From contig JASKMD010000026.1 of the NCBI GenBank assembly GCA_030144725.1, forward strand, positions 14,189,407 to 14,253,406: DNA of 64,000 bases. The letters run 5' to 3'. This document shows, piece after piece, positions 12,009 to 22,810 of this stretch. The translations under genes were made by a program, and so were the position numbers. Source of the stretch: Haematococcus lacustris. Its lineage: Eukaryota; Chlorophyta; Chlorophyceae; Chlamydomonadales; Haematococcaceae. The notes under the pieces were generated by a model. It searched no databases. It had not been told where the DNA came from and saw only the letters and a list, made by a program, of their open reading frames with translations. How positions within the stretch are numbered: the first letter of the stretch is position 1; every line of letters begins with the position of its first letter.

Positions 12009-12284
12009 GTTGGCTCGTCCGGGGCTCTGGACCTGCCGCCCAGCGCCGCCAAGTGGCGCCACCGCCTGCGCAAAGCTAGCCGCGTCCAGGACAGCTGCCA
12101 GGATGAAGAAGACGGCGAGGATTGGTCAGACGATGAGGACATGGACAGCGGCGAGGCGCGGCAGGGCCGCAGCCGGAATGGCCCAGCGGGGCTGCTCTGG
12201 GGCCTGCTGGCGCGGGAGGCCACGGCAACTGTGACCCTGCGCAGCCGAGTCGCCGGTATGCTTCAAAAGGAGCGAACAGGATGA
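12009..12284 (+). CDS. Conserved acidic C-terminal exon, unknown protein (unit 1)
   Basis: Opens after a CTGCAG acceptor and runs 91 codons to TGA at 12282-12284. It encodes a basic stretch (KWRHRLRKAS), an acidic stretch (DEEDGEDWSDDEDMDSGEA) and a Leu-rich end. The same exon occurs in units 2 and 3 with few changes and intact frame. In unit 1 it may finish a gene from the left; in the other units its upstream part is not present, so it would be an orphan fragment. Not recognised as a known family. Confidence 0.4.
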   Translation, partial: VGSSGALDLPPSAAKWRHRLRKASRVQDSCQDEEDGEDWSDDEDMDSGEARQGRSRNGPAGLLWGLLAREATATVTLRSRVAGMLQKERTG

Positions 12285-12898
12285 GCGGGAGGGGAGAGGA
12301 CGTGTGTCAAGGTTGAGTGGGGCTGGATTGCAGCCTGTTCAGTACTCGAATGGTTGGCAGACACTGGTCAGTGGGCCAGCCTGGAGCAAGAGGTGAAGGC
12401 CAGTGCAACGTCTGGTGTCTTGCTCCCAAGTACGTCAATGCAAACCCCACACCAGCAACTTCAGCGTCCAGGCTCTCCAGGCATCCCAAGGCATCCAGGC
12501 TCCTACTTCGGTTCGCAGCATCCGTCATGTCATGCCAGGGCAAAGCCCCTTCCCCACTGAAGCTGTGGAAACGGACGCTTTTAGAGAGACTGCTCCTTGG
12601 CTGAAGACATGGTTAGCCCAGCATGTTGTGCGATTGACTGGACGAGTGGTAGGGTAGCCAGGCGGTGAATTGAGGATGCTGGCTGACACCGTCAGTAGCC
12701 AGTGGCGGGAAGTGGGCAGCACCTTCACACTCACTAGGGGTGGTGTTTCGTCTGTGTGGAGTTATGTTCCCATGCACATGGCATGGGCGCCTTTCACCTA
12801 CACTATTGCCTGACCCCTGTGACAGGGCTATAGCCTAGAGTTGGCAACACAGACATGCACTCATTATAAGCTGATGACAGCTCAAATGGCGACACACA

Positions 12899-13065
12899 CT
12901 ACTGTGCCTCAGCAGGCTGCTGCTGCTGCTGGGCTTTGGGCGGCCGGTCTTGCAGCCGCTTGAAGCCCAGTTCAGGGTACTCCTTGCCCTTGGCTGGCAG
13001 CTCAGGCATGTCCGGCCACCAGCGGGCGCCACCTGCTCTCCCCAGTGCGCTGCATGTTCAGCGAT
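12899..13065 (-). pseudogene. Fanzor/TnpB-like C-terminal fragment, copy b (unit 1)
   Basis: Reading the minus strand, an altered CNASLNMQRTGESRWRPL segment is followed, after a frame break caused by loss of about a dozen bases, by WPDMPELPAKGKEYPEL and a Gln run ending in AEAQ and TAG. This is a diverged paralogue of the fragment at 13337-13794. It lacks the intact DRD motif, so it is a dead remnant. Confidence 0.6.
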
Positions 13066-13102
13066 GCATTGCAGCCCCCTTGTCCCTCACTAGGGCCTCC
13101 AA

Positions 13103-13174
13103 TTGAGCCGGATCAGAAGTACCTACTAGCATACACTATCAGCCACTAGCAGCCACTAACTAGATCCGGCTCAA
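13103..13174. repeat. 72-bp inverted-repeat element (unit 1)
   Basis: TTGAGCCGGATC at 13103-13114 and GATCCGGCTCAA at 13163-13174 form 12-bp arms around a 48-nt spacer. It lies ~160 bp past the stop of the antisense Fanzor-like fragment. The related copy b 3' flank lacks it, suggesting a tiny MITE insertion, though a structured RNA end is possible. Confidence 0.8.
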
Positions 13175-13336
13175 ACAGTGTTATTGGGCTGTGTGGAGTA
13201 AACCCAGTGCACATGGCACATGAGCCGCCTACCACCTACAATATTGCCTGACCCGTTAGGGCTATGATGTAGAGTTGGCATGACAAAACATGCACTGCTT
13301 GTAAGCTGACGACAGCTCAAGAAGGGGGGGCACACA

Positions 13337-13794
13337 TTACTGTGCCTCAGCAGGCTGCTGCTGCTGCTGGGCCTTTGGTGGCTTGTCTCGCAGCCGCTTG
13401 TAGCCCAGGCCAGGGTACTCCTTGCCCTTGGCTGGCAGAGCTCCCTGGTCTGGCCAGTAGCACAGCTCCAGCGGCCGCCACCTGCTCTCTCCAATGCGCT
13501 GCATGTTCAGCGCTGCATTGCAGTCCCTGTCAGCCACTTGCCTGGCTGTGGTGGGGGCTTGGCCTTAGCATCCTTACCCTTCAATGCCTTGCCATCATGT
13601 GCACCACATGCAAAGCACTGACGAGTGCTGCTGCAAACCCGGGGAGCCAGGGTCAGCACTTGCATCACACCAGACGCCTCACACACCTCTTATGACAGCT
13701 TAGATGGGGGACACACACTACTGTGCCACAGCGCGGAGCTCACAACACAGTTATCACTTTGCTTGGCGGCGCCCTTCCGCTTCGTCCGAGTCAT
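13337..13794 (-). pseudogene. Fanzor/TnpB-like gene remnant (unit 1)
   Basis: The minus-strand ATG at 13794 begins MTRTKRKGAAKQ, a nuclear-localisation-like start. After an internal deletion comes a Cys segment (CFACGAHDGK) and then DRDCNAALNMQRIGESRW, ending in a Gln-rich tail and stop at 13337. DRDxNAAxN is the RuvC-III signature of TnpB, Fanzor and Cas12 proteins, with the catalytic Asp. RuvC-I and -II regions are missing and the frame is interrupted, so this is a deletion derivative. The Fanzor assignment rests on the RuvC-III motif plus the NLS. Confidence 0.65.
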
Positions 13795-14110
13795 GACCTG
13801 CACCAAGAAGAAGTGGACAGCACAGTACCACCAGATGTTACTCTGGCACTAGGCATGGCCGACTTCAGGCACGGGAACATGATGGCGTACACCGCTTAAG
13901 ATGCTTGGCCGCCCTCCCCCTCCTTAGGCTTTAGTTGTTACGCCTATACGCATGGGCTTCGGCGCTCATTGCTATACGCCGAGCTGCGCGCGAGCGACTC
14001 CTATTCCAAGACCGGCGAAGCGGCGCCCCTCTCACTCTCTCATTGCACATCGCATCTTTATACCACAATGAAGCTCAGTGCGAACCAGTTGCAGAGCCGC
14101 TACTGTAAAG

Positions 14111-17100
14111 ATGCGGTGAGTGTAGGCGGCGTCCAGCGGTGCTCTCCCGCCGCGTGACCCCAGTCGCAGTGCGCAGGCGCGGCCTCAACCCTCAGCCCTG
14201 ACCAGTCGTCAAACTATGTGCGCAGGTCGGCGACAGCCTTACTCCTGGCTGTGCTCGTCGCCCTGGGAGCCTCTGGAGTTTCCGCCAAGGCGAGTCGGAA
14301 GGACAACTTCTCCGCCCCTTTCTAGTCCGCCTCCTTGCAGGCCAACCGTCCTAATTGAGCCTGCACAGCTTTCGCTTCTCCCTGTGAGCGCCTCACCACA
14401 CATCATGCAACTCTCGCTGCCTGGCTGCTGCTGCTCCACAGTGCACCAACCCATACATCAACGTGGACAACGGTGAAACGCGCTGCTGTGTTGAGGACCA
14501 GCTGTGCGAAACCTCCTCCTGCCCAGGCAACAACCTGGGTGACAACCTGGTAATTCGCAGCCTGTGCTGCAAGGCCCTAACCTGCACCCTGTAAAGCTAC
14601 ACACACACCATGCCACTGTCGCATCTTCACGCCATGCAGCGGCCTGGCCTGATCTTTATGATCACAAGGCGCTGCAGAGGCAACAGCCTCAGCACGCATC
14701 CCTAGAAAGTTCGCACTGCTGCAGCAATGCGCATCCTGCTGCTGCTGCTGCTTGCTGTTTGGCTGCTAGGTGAACTGCCCTCAAGGGAGCGACAACAAGT
14801 GCGGGACTGACCTAGTGTGTGAAACCGTGTTGGCTAACTGCACGGACAACGGCAACCCAAACAACAACAAGTGCTTTGGTGGGCAGCAGTGGCGGCACCC
14901 ACCCATCCACCCACTGCCCTCATCACTGGGAATTGCAGATACTGCTGTGCGTCTGAGGTTTTTTTGGGCAATGGTAGAACACCAAGGCAAGACTGTCATG
15001 CACTCCGGCCTGCCCACACTCTGCAGGCTACACCCGGTGTGTCAGCGGGGCAAGTGCCTGCGGCCCTGACGACATGCCCATCCCCGTCAATACAATCTGC
15101 TTTTATGATGGTGGGTAGCACCGTGCTGTGCTGATGTCTCCCCTCACCACCCTAGGGGTCCAGGCAGTTTAGGGAGGTGGCTTTCCCAGTCACAAAGGCT
15201 CTGCGCTGGTGGCCACTGTTCACATGGCGCCCACTGACCAGAAATACAATGACACAATGTAGCAACAAAGATTGTCTGAGGGACATTGTTCAGACCCGCC
15301 GGATGACAGCGCCGAGGGTGTTGCATCCTGCATCCGCCACGTCCCTGCCCTGTTGCTTAACAGCCGTAGCCTGAGCGGTGGCTTCAGCATTGCCCAGGGC
15401 TATGCTTTGCTTCAACATGTTCCCTGTGCCATGTCCTATCCCTGCCCTCACTGCTGCGCTAACCTGGTTCTGTCCCTGCCTGGTGGCCCGCAGGCAACTC
15501 ACTGAGCTTCAAAGTCTGTGACGGTAAGCCGATCGAGCAGGAGCATGACGGATGCTGTCCTGCCAATCTGATCTCAACAGTGCTGTGGCTGTGGTAGGCA
15601 GTGGTGGTGCCATGTGTGCATGTACTCCATGCACCACGTGCACGTGTCTCTGCACCTTCAGCCCACCAGGTTGCCCCGCCAGCCTCCTGCAGGACTGGAG
15701 GTGTGTGAGTGACAGCTGCTGTCACTAGCCTGGCAAGTCTCAGGGACCTGGTGCCAGTTCACAGCTGCTGCCAAGCCCCTGGCCGAGTTACCTGTCACAG
15801 TAAAGTCATGGGATGATGGTTGGGTCATCATTCAACAATGCGGTTCTGCCTTGTACATGGCAGGCTGCATCCAACCCGTGAATGGCAAGCCTCCTGTGTC
15901 AGACGCTTGCAAGAAGTCTCCACCCCCCAGCCCCGCCCCACCCAGCCCAGCACCTCCCAAGCCGCCCAGCCCCGCACCACCCAGCCCAGCCCCTCCCTCC
16001 CCTACCAGCCCTTCCCCACCCAGCCCCTCCCCACCCAGCCCAGCACCTCCCAAGCCGCCCAGCCCCTCCCCACCCAGCCCTGCCCCTCCCTCCCCTACCA
16101 GCCCTTCCCCACCCAGCCCCTCCCCACCCAGCCCAGCACCTCCCAAGCCCCCCAGCCCCTCCCCACCCAGCCCTGCCCCTCCCTCCCCTACCAGCCCTGC
16201 CCCACCCAGCCCCTCCCCACCCAGCCCAGCACCTCCCAAGCCGCCCAGCCCCTCCCCACCCAGCCCTGCCCCTCCCTCCCCTACCAGCCCTTCCCCACCC
16301 AGCCCCTCCCCACCCAGCCCAGCACCTCCCAAGCCGCCCAGCCCCGCACCACCCAGCCCTGCCCCTCCCTCCCCTACCAGCCCTGCCCCACCCAGCCCCT
16401 CCCCACCCAGCCCAGCACCTCCCAAGCCGCCCAGCCCCTCCCCACCCAGCCCTGCCCCTCCCTCCCCTACCAGCCCTGCCCCACCCAGCCCCTCCCCACC
16501 CAGCCCAGCACCTCCCAAGCCGCCCAGCCCCTCCCCACCCAGCCCTGCCCCTCCCTCCCCTACCAGCCCTGCCCCACCCAGCCCCTCCCCACCCAGCCCA
16601 GCACCTCCCAAGCCGCCCAGCCCCTCCCCACCCAGCCCTGCCCCTCCCTCCCCTACCAGCCCTGCCCCACCCAGCCCCTCCCCACCCAGCCCAGCACCTC
16701 CCAAGCCGCCCAGCCCCTCCCCACCCAGCCCTGCCCCTCCCTCCCCTACCAGCCCTGCCCCACCCAGCCCCTCCCCACCCAGCCCAGCACCTCCCAAGCC
16801 GCCCAGCCCCTCCCCACCCAGCCCTGCCCCTCCCTCCCCTACCAGCCCTGCCCCACCCAGCCCCTCCCCACCCAGCCCAGCACCCCCCAAGCCGCCCAGC
16901 CCCTCCCCACCCAGCCCTGCCCCTCCCTCCCCTACCAGCCCTTCCCCACCCAGCCCCTCCCCACCCAGCCCAGCACCTCCCAAGCCGCCCAGCCCCTCCC
17001 CACCCAGCCCTGCCCCTCCCTCCCCTACCAGCCCTGCCCCACCCAGCCCCTCCCCACCCAGCCCATCACCTCCCAAGCCGCCCAGCCCCGCACCACCCAG

Positions 17101-17951
17101 CCCTGCCCCTCCCTCCCCCACCAGCCCTGCCCCACCCAGCCCCTCCCCACCCAGCCCAGCACCTCCCAAGCCGCCCAGCCCCTCCCCACCCAGCCCTGCC
17201 CCTCCCTCCCCTACCAGCCCTGCCCCACCCAGCCCCTCCCCACCCAGCCCAGCACCTCCCAAGCCGCCCAGCCCCTCCCCACCCAGCCCTGCCCCTCCCT
17301 CCCCTACCAGCCCTGCCCCACCCAGCCCCTCCCCACCCAGCCCAGCACCTCCCAAGCCGCCCAGCCCCGCCCCACCCAGCCCCTTCCCACCCAGCCCGGC
17401 ACCACCTTCGCCCCCCAGCCCTTTCCCGCCAAGCCCCAGTCCTGCTCCATCACCCACACCGCCCGAGGTGAGTGCCAAGCTTAGATTAAGCCTTGCCATT
17501 GACCAGTGCTGACATTGCAACAGATTGCAGGCCAGCCCTGCTGTCACTCATCTCGTCCATTAGTTCGTGATGTCGACCATGAGCCAGCCATGCTGACATG
17601 CGCACTGCCACCACCTGAATGCTCTTCCACGGCCTACTCTAGCTTGAGGCAGCTACAAGATCCATCACATCCACAATAGCACCCCCTGAACCCCGATGAG
17701 CAGGTATGGGCATTGTCAATGCACTATGCTTCCATCCGTCACATGCTCTGTCTTGCTTCATATCATACACTTGATGCTGTTGCTCGCAGCCCTCTCCCCC
17801 GCCACCCGCCTGCCCCCCTCCCCCCCCACCTCAATTCATCTGCCCCCCCCTCGAGCCCTGCAACTGTATCTGCAAGTGCCCAACGCCCATCTGCCACAAG
17901 GAGCCGGCCGAGCCATGCAAGCCCGTCAAACCCCTGCCATGGCAGGGCTAA
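14111..17951 (+). CDS. Secreted Cys-rich, Pro-rich cell-wall glycoprotein, unit 1 (15 repeats)
   Basis: Exon model: 14111-14115, 14226-14289, 14442-14549, 14770-14878, 15027-15110, 15494-15523, (15670-15708 optional), 15864-17467, 17680-17703, 17790-17951. Phases match and TAA is at 17949-17951; without the optional exon this gives 729 residues. The first coding exon is only ATG CG; joined to exon 2 it gives a signal peptide ([18 protein letters not shown], then GVSA). A Cys-rich domain follows, then 15 repeats of 31 residues built of [14 protein letters not shown] units, then a tail with [12 protein letters not shown]. The Ser-Pro repeats are typical of hydroxyproline-rich glycoproteins of volvocine cell walls. 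I see no pherophorin (DUF3707) domain. Intron 2 starts with GC (AAG|GCGAGT). An out-of-frame ATG lies at 14068. Confidence 0.75.
15957..17351 (+). repeat. 93-bp coding minisatellite, 15 units
   Basis: 31-codon repeat within the Pro-rich exon. Exon length 1604 nt; subtracting unique ends leaves exactly 15 x 31 codons. Because the unit is a multiple of 3 and stop-poor, long open frames also appear in other frames and on the minus strand (Gly-rich), which are shadows. Confidence 0.95.
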
Positions 17952-18685
17952 GTGCCTGGCTCCAAGGGGCACTGCCGGCCTGCAACTTTCAGGCCCATAC
18001 CACCTGAGGGTGTGCTTGTCTATTGCTCTGCTAGCCCCGGAGTTATTAGGCTATGGTAAGCTTTGGTATAGAGCCAGCAACCCACAGCTGACTGGCACCA
18101 TGGCAGGTCATGGTCCTGCATGGCTGTGTGTACGGGCTGTTGGCACTCCTCAAGCCCCACCAGCAGTGTCCTGTCCCTGGCATGGCCACATAAGTAAGAC
18201 TTGCAGCCAGCAGGAGCGGTGTTGACTAGCAGCAGCAACCGCCTGGCTACGAAGGCGCCGAGCAGCAGGCAAGATGGAAGGGAGCCAGTCAACTGTGCAC
18301 CCAAACGGGATGAGAGCTTGAGCCTAAATAGTTAAGTACTGCATCTGCGGGGGACCAAGATACCGCCGTGTCTTGTGTCGAGTATTGCTGCCTGCCACTT
18401 CTGGAGCTCTCGTGTAGGATAGGACCCATGGCGCGGCCACATACCTCTGAGGGGTGTAGAGGTCACGGCCACACCATACACATTTCATTCGACTAGCTTG
18501 CATGGTTCTAGCTGATTACTTTCCTCTGCATCTGGCATTGTGATGTAGCTGTAGCATACATTGTCGTTAGCTTGGCCGGCTATACATCGTCTAGTGATTG
18601 GTTGTTTGACAACGACATGGCTGAAGTTGGATTAGATGGATTGGTCACGGCCAGTGTGCCAGCATCAGGTTGTCGTTGCCCCCTG

Positions 18686-18690
18686 TGTAA
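18686..18690 (+). terminator. Candidate poly(A) signal TGTAA (unit 1 glycoprotein gene)
   Basis: First TGTAA downstream of the stop at 17951, conserved at 27516-27520 and 43106-43110 in the other units. It implies a ~740-nt 3' UTR, in which open frames have no recognisable content. Nothing further was recognised from 18691 to 19126. Confidence 0.5.
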
Positions 18691-19133
18691 TGTCGCACCC
18701 GATCCTGGGTCGAGACACCAAGCTGCCACTTCATGTGCAGTTATAGCTGCAATGATTAACCCATGCAGGCAGTTGCGGTTCAACTTGATCAGCCCATGCA
18801 CACGTCACACACTCACTGCCACTCACTCGCCAAAACCAAGGCCATTCACCGACACCCCCGCCGCTTCCACCCAGGATGTAGCGCTTGGAAAGGACGTCCC
18901 AACGCCGCAGAGCTTTTGGTCAAAAAGTATAACAGGTATTCCAACACAAGTAATCCACCCCAGGTATAATGCAGAAATACAATATTTACCACAAGGTTTA
19001 TACATAAGTGTTCCATCACAGGTATTATGTTTGCTTGCACCACTGTAGCTGTCACACACTCTATAGCCAGGCACACAAACACTGCAATGCACATGGCCTC
19101 ATGAGGAGTGGGTGGTAAGGACAGGGGCCGCAT

Positions 19134-20721
19134 TCAGGAGTCCCCAACATGGGGTTGGTAATCTTCATGCAAGTACTCGCTACGAAGTGCACCGATTTCG
19201 GTAGCGTTTGTTGTATTGGCAGCTGCGCAATTTTGCTCGTATCCTGGCAAGCGGCGCGTTAATCCTTGCATCAGAGTCCATGCCGGCGCAAGCGAGCGCG
19301 GACACACCTCAGCTGCTCACTATCGATTGTTCTAGTGGTGAGTAGAGGCACCAATGAGCAAACTGCGCTTGGCATCGAGCCGGAAGTACAATCACATTTC
19401 AGCCCGCCAAGCTCGCTCCGCGAGCCTCTTATTGGTGCAGGCGGTGTTGGAGGGCCATCGTTGGGCAAGTTACTAATCGACATTGTTGCATACGCGGGAA
19501 ACGTGCGTCTCTCTCTCAGGAATGGAGACCCCCATCCACAAAATGGCATGTTGTGAGCTGACCACTGTGACTCTCCAGACTTTCGATTAGTAACTCTGTT
19601 CCTTACTCAACGTCACAACTCCGACTGAAGAAAGCATGGCAATTAGATGATCAGGCCTGCTCCAAATGACATTGGCGTGACCCAACTTTGCCTGCAGGAA
19701 TGACTAGCCTACTCCGACCGCCCGGACCGTGCCCCCTTGCACCCCCTTGCACGCCCTTGCACCCCCACCGCTCCCCAGCCCAGCATAGCCTTCCTACCTC
19801 CTCCTACCCCCTTCCAACCCCAGCCCCGCCCTCCCCACCCCCCCCCCCACCCCCTCCCAGCCCCATCACTGCCCTCCCACCCCCCCACCCCCTCCCACCC
19901 CCAGCCCCGCCCTCCCACCCCCCTCCCCCCCTCCCTCCCTCCTTCCCTCCCTTCTCATCCCTAGCAACTCCTGCCCACCCCCATGGGGCGCAGCCTGCGG
20001 CATAGTCAGCTCCAAGCCCTGATAAACTCACCAAGAGCTGGTTATCTGCACTGCCCTAACGGCATGAAAGCCACAGCAAGGAGGGCTAAGCCTAAGGACA
20101 TTGCCCAAGAGGTGCAGGCCGAGAATGAGTTTTTGATGACCGAGGCCGAGTTGCAACAGGCTTGTGAGGAGGTCCTTGAGGCTGCCTTGCTCGACACGCA
20201 AGCGAAGGGCGGGCGGGAGGGATCGGACCCAACATGTCGAGCAAGGTAACGTAGTGCTATTGCTCAATGGCCTACACACCTTGTGTGGCCTTACAGAGTG
20301 GCCAGGTAGTAAGCACTACTCACGAAGGGGTCGAGCAATGCAGCAGCCTTGTATATTTCCGAGCATGGGTGGAGGGGCGTCGTTACATCGGTTTGGCGTG
20401 CCATGTGAATCGTTTTGACAGCGGTGACTGTTCCTCACTGTGTGCAGGTGCTCCTGGGCCACGTCGGTCGTGGCGGTCTCTCGAGGCCCGCATGAGCAAA
20501 CAATGCATGGATTTGAATGTGGAGGTTTGAGCCGCAATAGCACTCAGCACAGTGCACAGTATTTAATGATACAAGCTGCACCGCATAGCTGTAAGAGTCC
20601 TCTATCCAGGGATGTGCGAAACATAGTAGAAACCACGTGGCTGAGACGCGGCGTTGTTTTGATTACCAGGGGTCGGTTTCCTATCATTTCCTGTCATTTT
20701 CTGTTAGTTGGGGTCGCCTGA
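19134..20721 (+). mobile_element. T1: DNA transposon, 1588 bp, 7-bp TSD
   Basis: Ends TCAGGAGTCCCCAAC and GTTGGGGTCGCCTGA form 15-bp imperfect inverted repeats, flanked by GCCGCAT on both sides (19127-19133, 20722-20728). The empty site is visible at 11755 and at 43546, where a single GCCGCAT continues directly into ACCATGCTG. The 5' subterminal CCCAACATGGGGTTGG can fold on itself. A C-rich tract runs 19731-19975. It encodes only a broken ORF and looks non-autonomous. Superfamily not assigned. Confidence 0.9.
19983..20530 (+). pseudogene. Broken ORF of T transposon (T1)
   Basis: An 88-codon frame (AEVQ-rich: KPKDIAQEVQAENEFLMTEA) ends just before a second frame from 20267 containing VYFRAWVEGRRYIGLACHV. 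In T3 the second part is joined in frame to the preceding residues; here an extra ~10 bases (around TGCTATTGCT near 20252) shift the frame. Function unknown; not recognised as a transposase. Confidence 0.45.
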
Positions 20722-20976
20722 GCCGCATACCATGCTGTGTTGTAGCATGGTCCTTATACTGCCCGGTGCACTGGGTGGCAGGGTACAGGTAGTCATGGCT
20801 GACCAGGTGTTGGCTTGGTCTGGATGTCGGGCTGCGTGGCCTGGCTGCGAGCCAACACTGCTGCTAGCCCCTGCTGCCGACCTACTGTGCAAGTGCTTGG
20901 GCAAGCATCTGGGTTGGAGGGGCAGTGCACTCCAGCGGACGGCTCACCCAGCGCCAGTTGCCAGCGTGTGCTGCAG

Positions 20977-21252
20977 GTTGGCTCGTCCGGGGCTCTGGAC
21001 CTGCCGCCCAGTGCCGCCAAGTGGCGCCACCGCCTGCGCAAAGCTAGCCGCGTCCAGGACAGCTGCCAGGATGAAGAAGACGGCGAGGATTGGTCAGATG
21101 ACGAGGACATGGACAGCGGCGAGGCGCGGCAGGGCCGCAACCGGAATGGCCCAGCGGGGCTGCTCTGGGGCCTGCTGGCACGGGAGGCCACGGCAACTGT
21201 GACTCTGCGCAGCCGAGTCGCCGGTATGCTTCAAAAGGAGCGAATAGGATGA
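20977..21252 (+). CDS. Conserved acidic C-terminal exon, unknown protein (unit 2)
   Basis: Counterpart of 12009-12284, frame intact, with acidic DEEDGEDWSDDEDMDSGEA and TGA at 21250-21252. It follows T1 directly, and no upstream exons are present, so it may be an unexpressed orphan. Confidence 0.3.
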   Translation, partial: VGSSGALDLPPSAAKWRHRLRKASRVQDSCQDEEDGEDWSDDEDMDSGEARQGRNRNGPAGLLWGLLAREATATVTLRSRVAGMLQKERIG

Positions 21253-21866
21253 GCGGGAGGGGAGAGGACGTGTGTCAGGGTTGAGTGGGGCTGGTATGCA
21301 GCCTGTTCAGTACTCGAATGGTTGGCAGACACTGGTCAGCGGGCCAGCCTGGAGCAAGAGGTGAAGGCCAGTGCAACGTCTGGTGTCTTGCTCCCAAGTA
21401 CGTCAATGCAAACCCCATACCAACAACGTCAGCGTCCAGCCTCTTCAGGCATCTCCAGGCATCCAGGCTCCTACTTCGGTTCGCAGCAACTGTCATGTCA
21501 TGCCAGGGCAAAGCCCCTTCCCCACTGAAGCTGCGGAAACGGACGCTTTTAGAGAGACTGCTCCTTGGCTGAAGACATGGTTAGCCGAGCATGTTGTGCG
21601 ATTGACTGGACGAGTGGTAGGGTAGCCAGGCGGTGAATTGAGGATGCTGGCTGACACCGCCAGTAGCCAGTGGCGGGAAGTGGGCAGCACCTTCACACTC
21701 ACTAGGGGTGGTGTTTCGTCTGTGTGGAGTTATGTTCCCATGCACATGGCATGGGCGCCTTTCACCTACACTATTGCCTGACCCCTGTGACAGGGCTATA
21801 GTTCAGAGTTGGCAACACAGACATGCACTCATTATAAGCTGATGACAGCTCAAATGGCGACACACA

Positions 21867-22040
21867 CTACTGTGCCTCAGCAGGCTGCTGCTGCTGCTGG
21901 GCTTTGGGCGGCCGGTCTTGCAGCCGCTTGAAGCCCAGTTCAGGGTACTCCTTACCCTTGGCTGGCAGCTCAGGCATGTCCGGCCACCCGCGGGCGCCAC
22001 CTGCTCTCCCCAGTGCGCTGCATGTTCAGCGATGCATTGC
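21867..22040 (-). pseudogene. Fanzor/TnpB-like C-terminal fragment, copy b (unit 2)
   Basis: Same decayed fragment as 12899-13065: frame break before the Gln-rich tail, stop at 21867. Confidence 0.55.
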
Positions 22041-22070
22041 AGCCCCCTTGTCCCTCACTAGGGCCTCCAT

Positions 22071-22142
22071 TTGAGCCGGATCAGAAGTACCTACTAGCAT
22101 ACACTATCAGCCACTAGCAGCCACTAACTAGATCCGGCTCAA
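22071..22142. repeat. 72-bp inverted-repeat element (unit 2)
   Basis: TTGAGCCGGATC and GATCCGGCTCAA arms as in unit 1, at the same place relative to the Fanzor-like fragment. Confidence 0.8.
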
Positions 22143-22301
22143 ACAGTGTTATTGGGCTGTGTGGAGTAAACCCAGTGCACATGGCACATGAGCCGCCTAC
22201 CACCTACAATATTGCCTGACCCGAGGGCTATGATGTAGAGTTGGCATGACAAAACATGCACTGCTTGTAAGCTGACGACAGCTCAGATGGGGGGGCACAC
22301 A

Positions 22302-22810
22302 CTACTGTGCCGCAGCCGGCTGCTGCTGCTGCTGGGCCTGGGGTGGCTTGTCTCGCAGCCGCTTGTAGCCCAGGCCAGGGTACTCCTTGCCCTTGGCTGG
22401 CAGAGCTCCCTGGTCTGGCCAGTAGCACAGCTCCAGCGGCCGCCACCTGCTCTCCCCAATGCGCTCCATGTTCTGCGCTGCATTGCAGTCCCTGTCTAGC
22501 CACCTGCCTGGCTGTGGTGCTGGCTTGGCTTTGGCAGCCTTACCCTTCATGCCTTGCCATCATGTGCACCACATGCAAAGCACTGACCAGTGCTGCTGCA
22601 AACCCGGGGAGCCAGGGTCAGCACTTACATCACACAAGACGCCTCACACACCTCTTATGACAGCTTAGATGGGGACACACACTACTGTGCCACAGCGCGG
22701 AGCTCACAACACAGTTAGAACGGGGGACACGACGACAAACCTTGGTATCGCGGGTGTTTTGCTGGGCCCTTCTATTGCTTGGCGGCGCCCTTCCGCTTCG
22801 TCCGAGTCAT
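22302..22810 (-). pseudogene. Fanzor/TnpB-like gene remnant (unit 2)
   Basis: The minus-strand ATG at 22810 starts MTRTKRKGAAKQ then meets an in-frame TAG. The C-terminal part (DRDCNAAQNMERIGESRW, Gln-rich tail) is open from 22550 to the stop at 22302. A TGA separates the Cys segment (CFACGAHDGKA) from it. Deletion derivative as in unit 1. Confidence 0.6.

Larger units (their letters stand above)
11755..19133. repeat. Tandem segmental duplication, unit 1
   Basis: A ~7.4-kb unit bounded by GCCGCAT (11755-11761 and 19127-19133). Homologous sequence recurs at 20722-27963 and 35823-43552, with a partial fourth start at 43546. It contains an acidic terminal exon, Fanzor-like fragments, the secreted Pro-rich gene and its 3' UTR. 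In its 5' half this unit differs from units 2 and 3; in its 3' half it is nearly identical to unit 2. Confidence 0.95.

Noticed and set aside
15832..17547. Long Gly-rich minus-strand ORF (571 codons) and equivalents at 24848-26377 and 39964-41958
   Set aside because: It is the reverse complement of the 93-bp Pro-rich coding repeat; the stop-poor period opens several frames. The plus-strand frame alone has splice sites, signal peptide and Cys-rich ends.
14111..17951. Calling the repeated gene a pherophorin
   Set aside because: Ser-Pro rod alone is not diagnostic; I could not see the DUF3707 domain motifs, so only a general Cys-rich, Pro-rich glycoprotein is supported.
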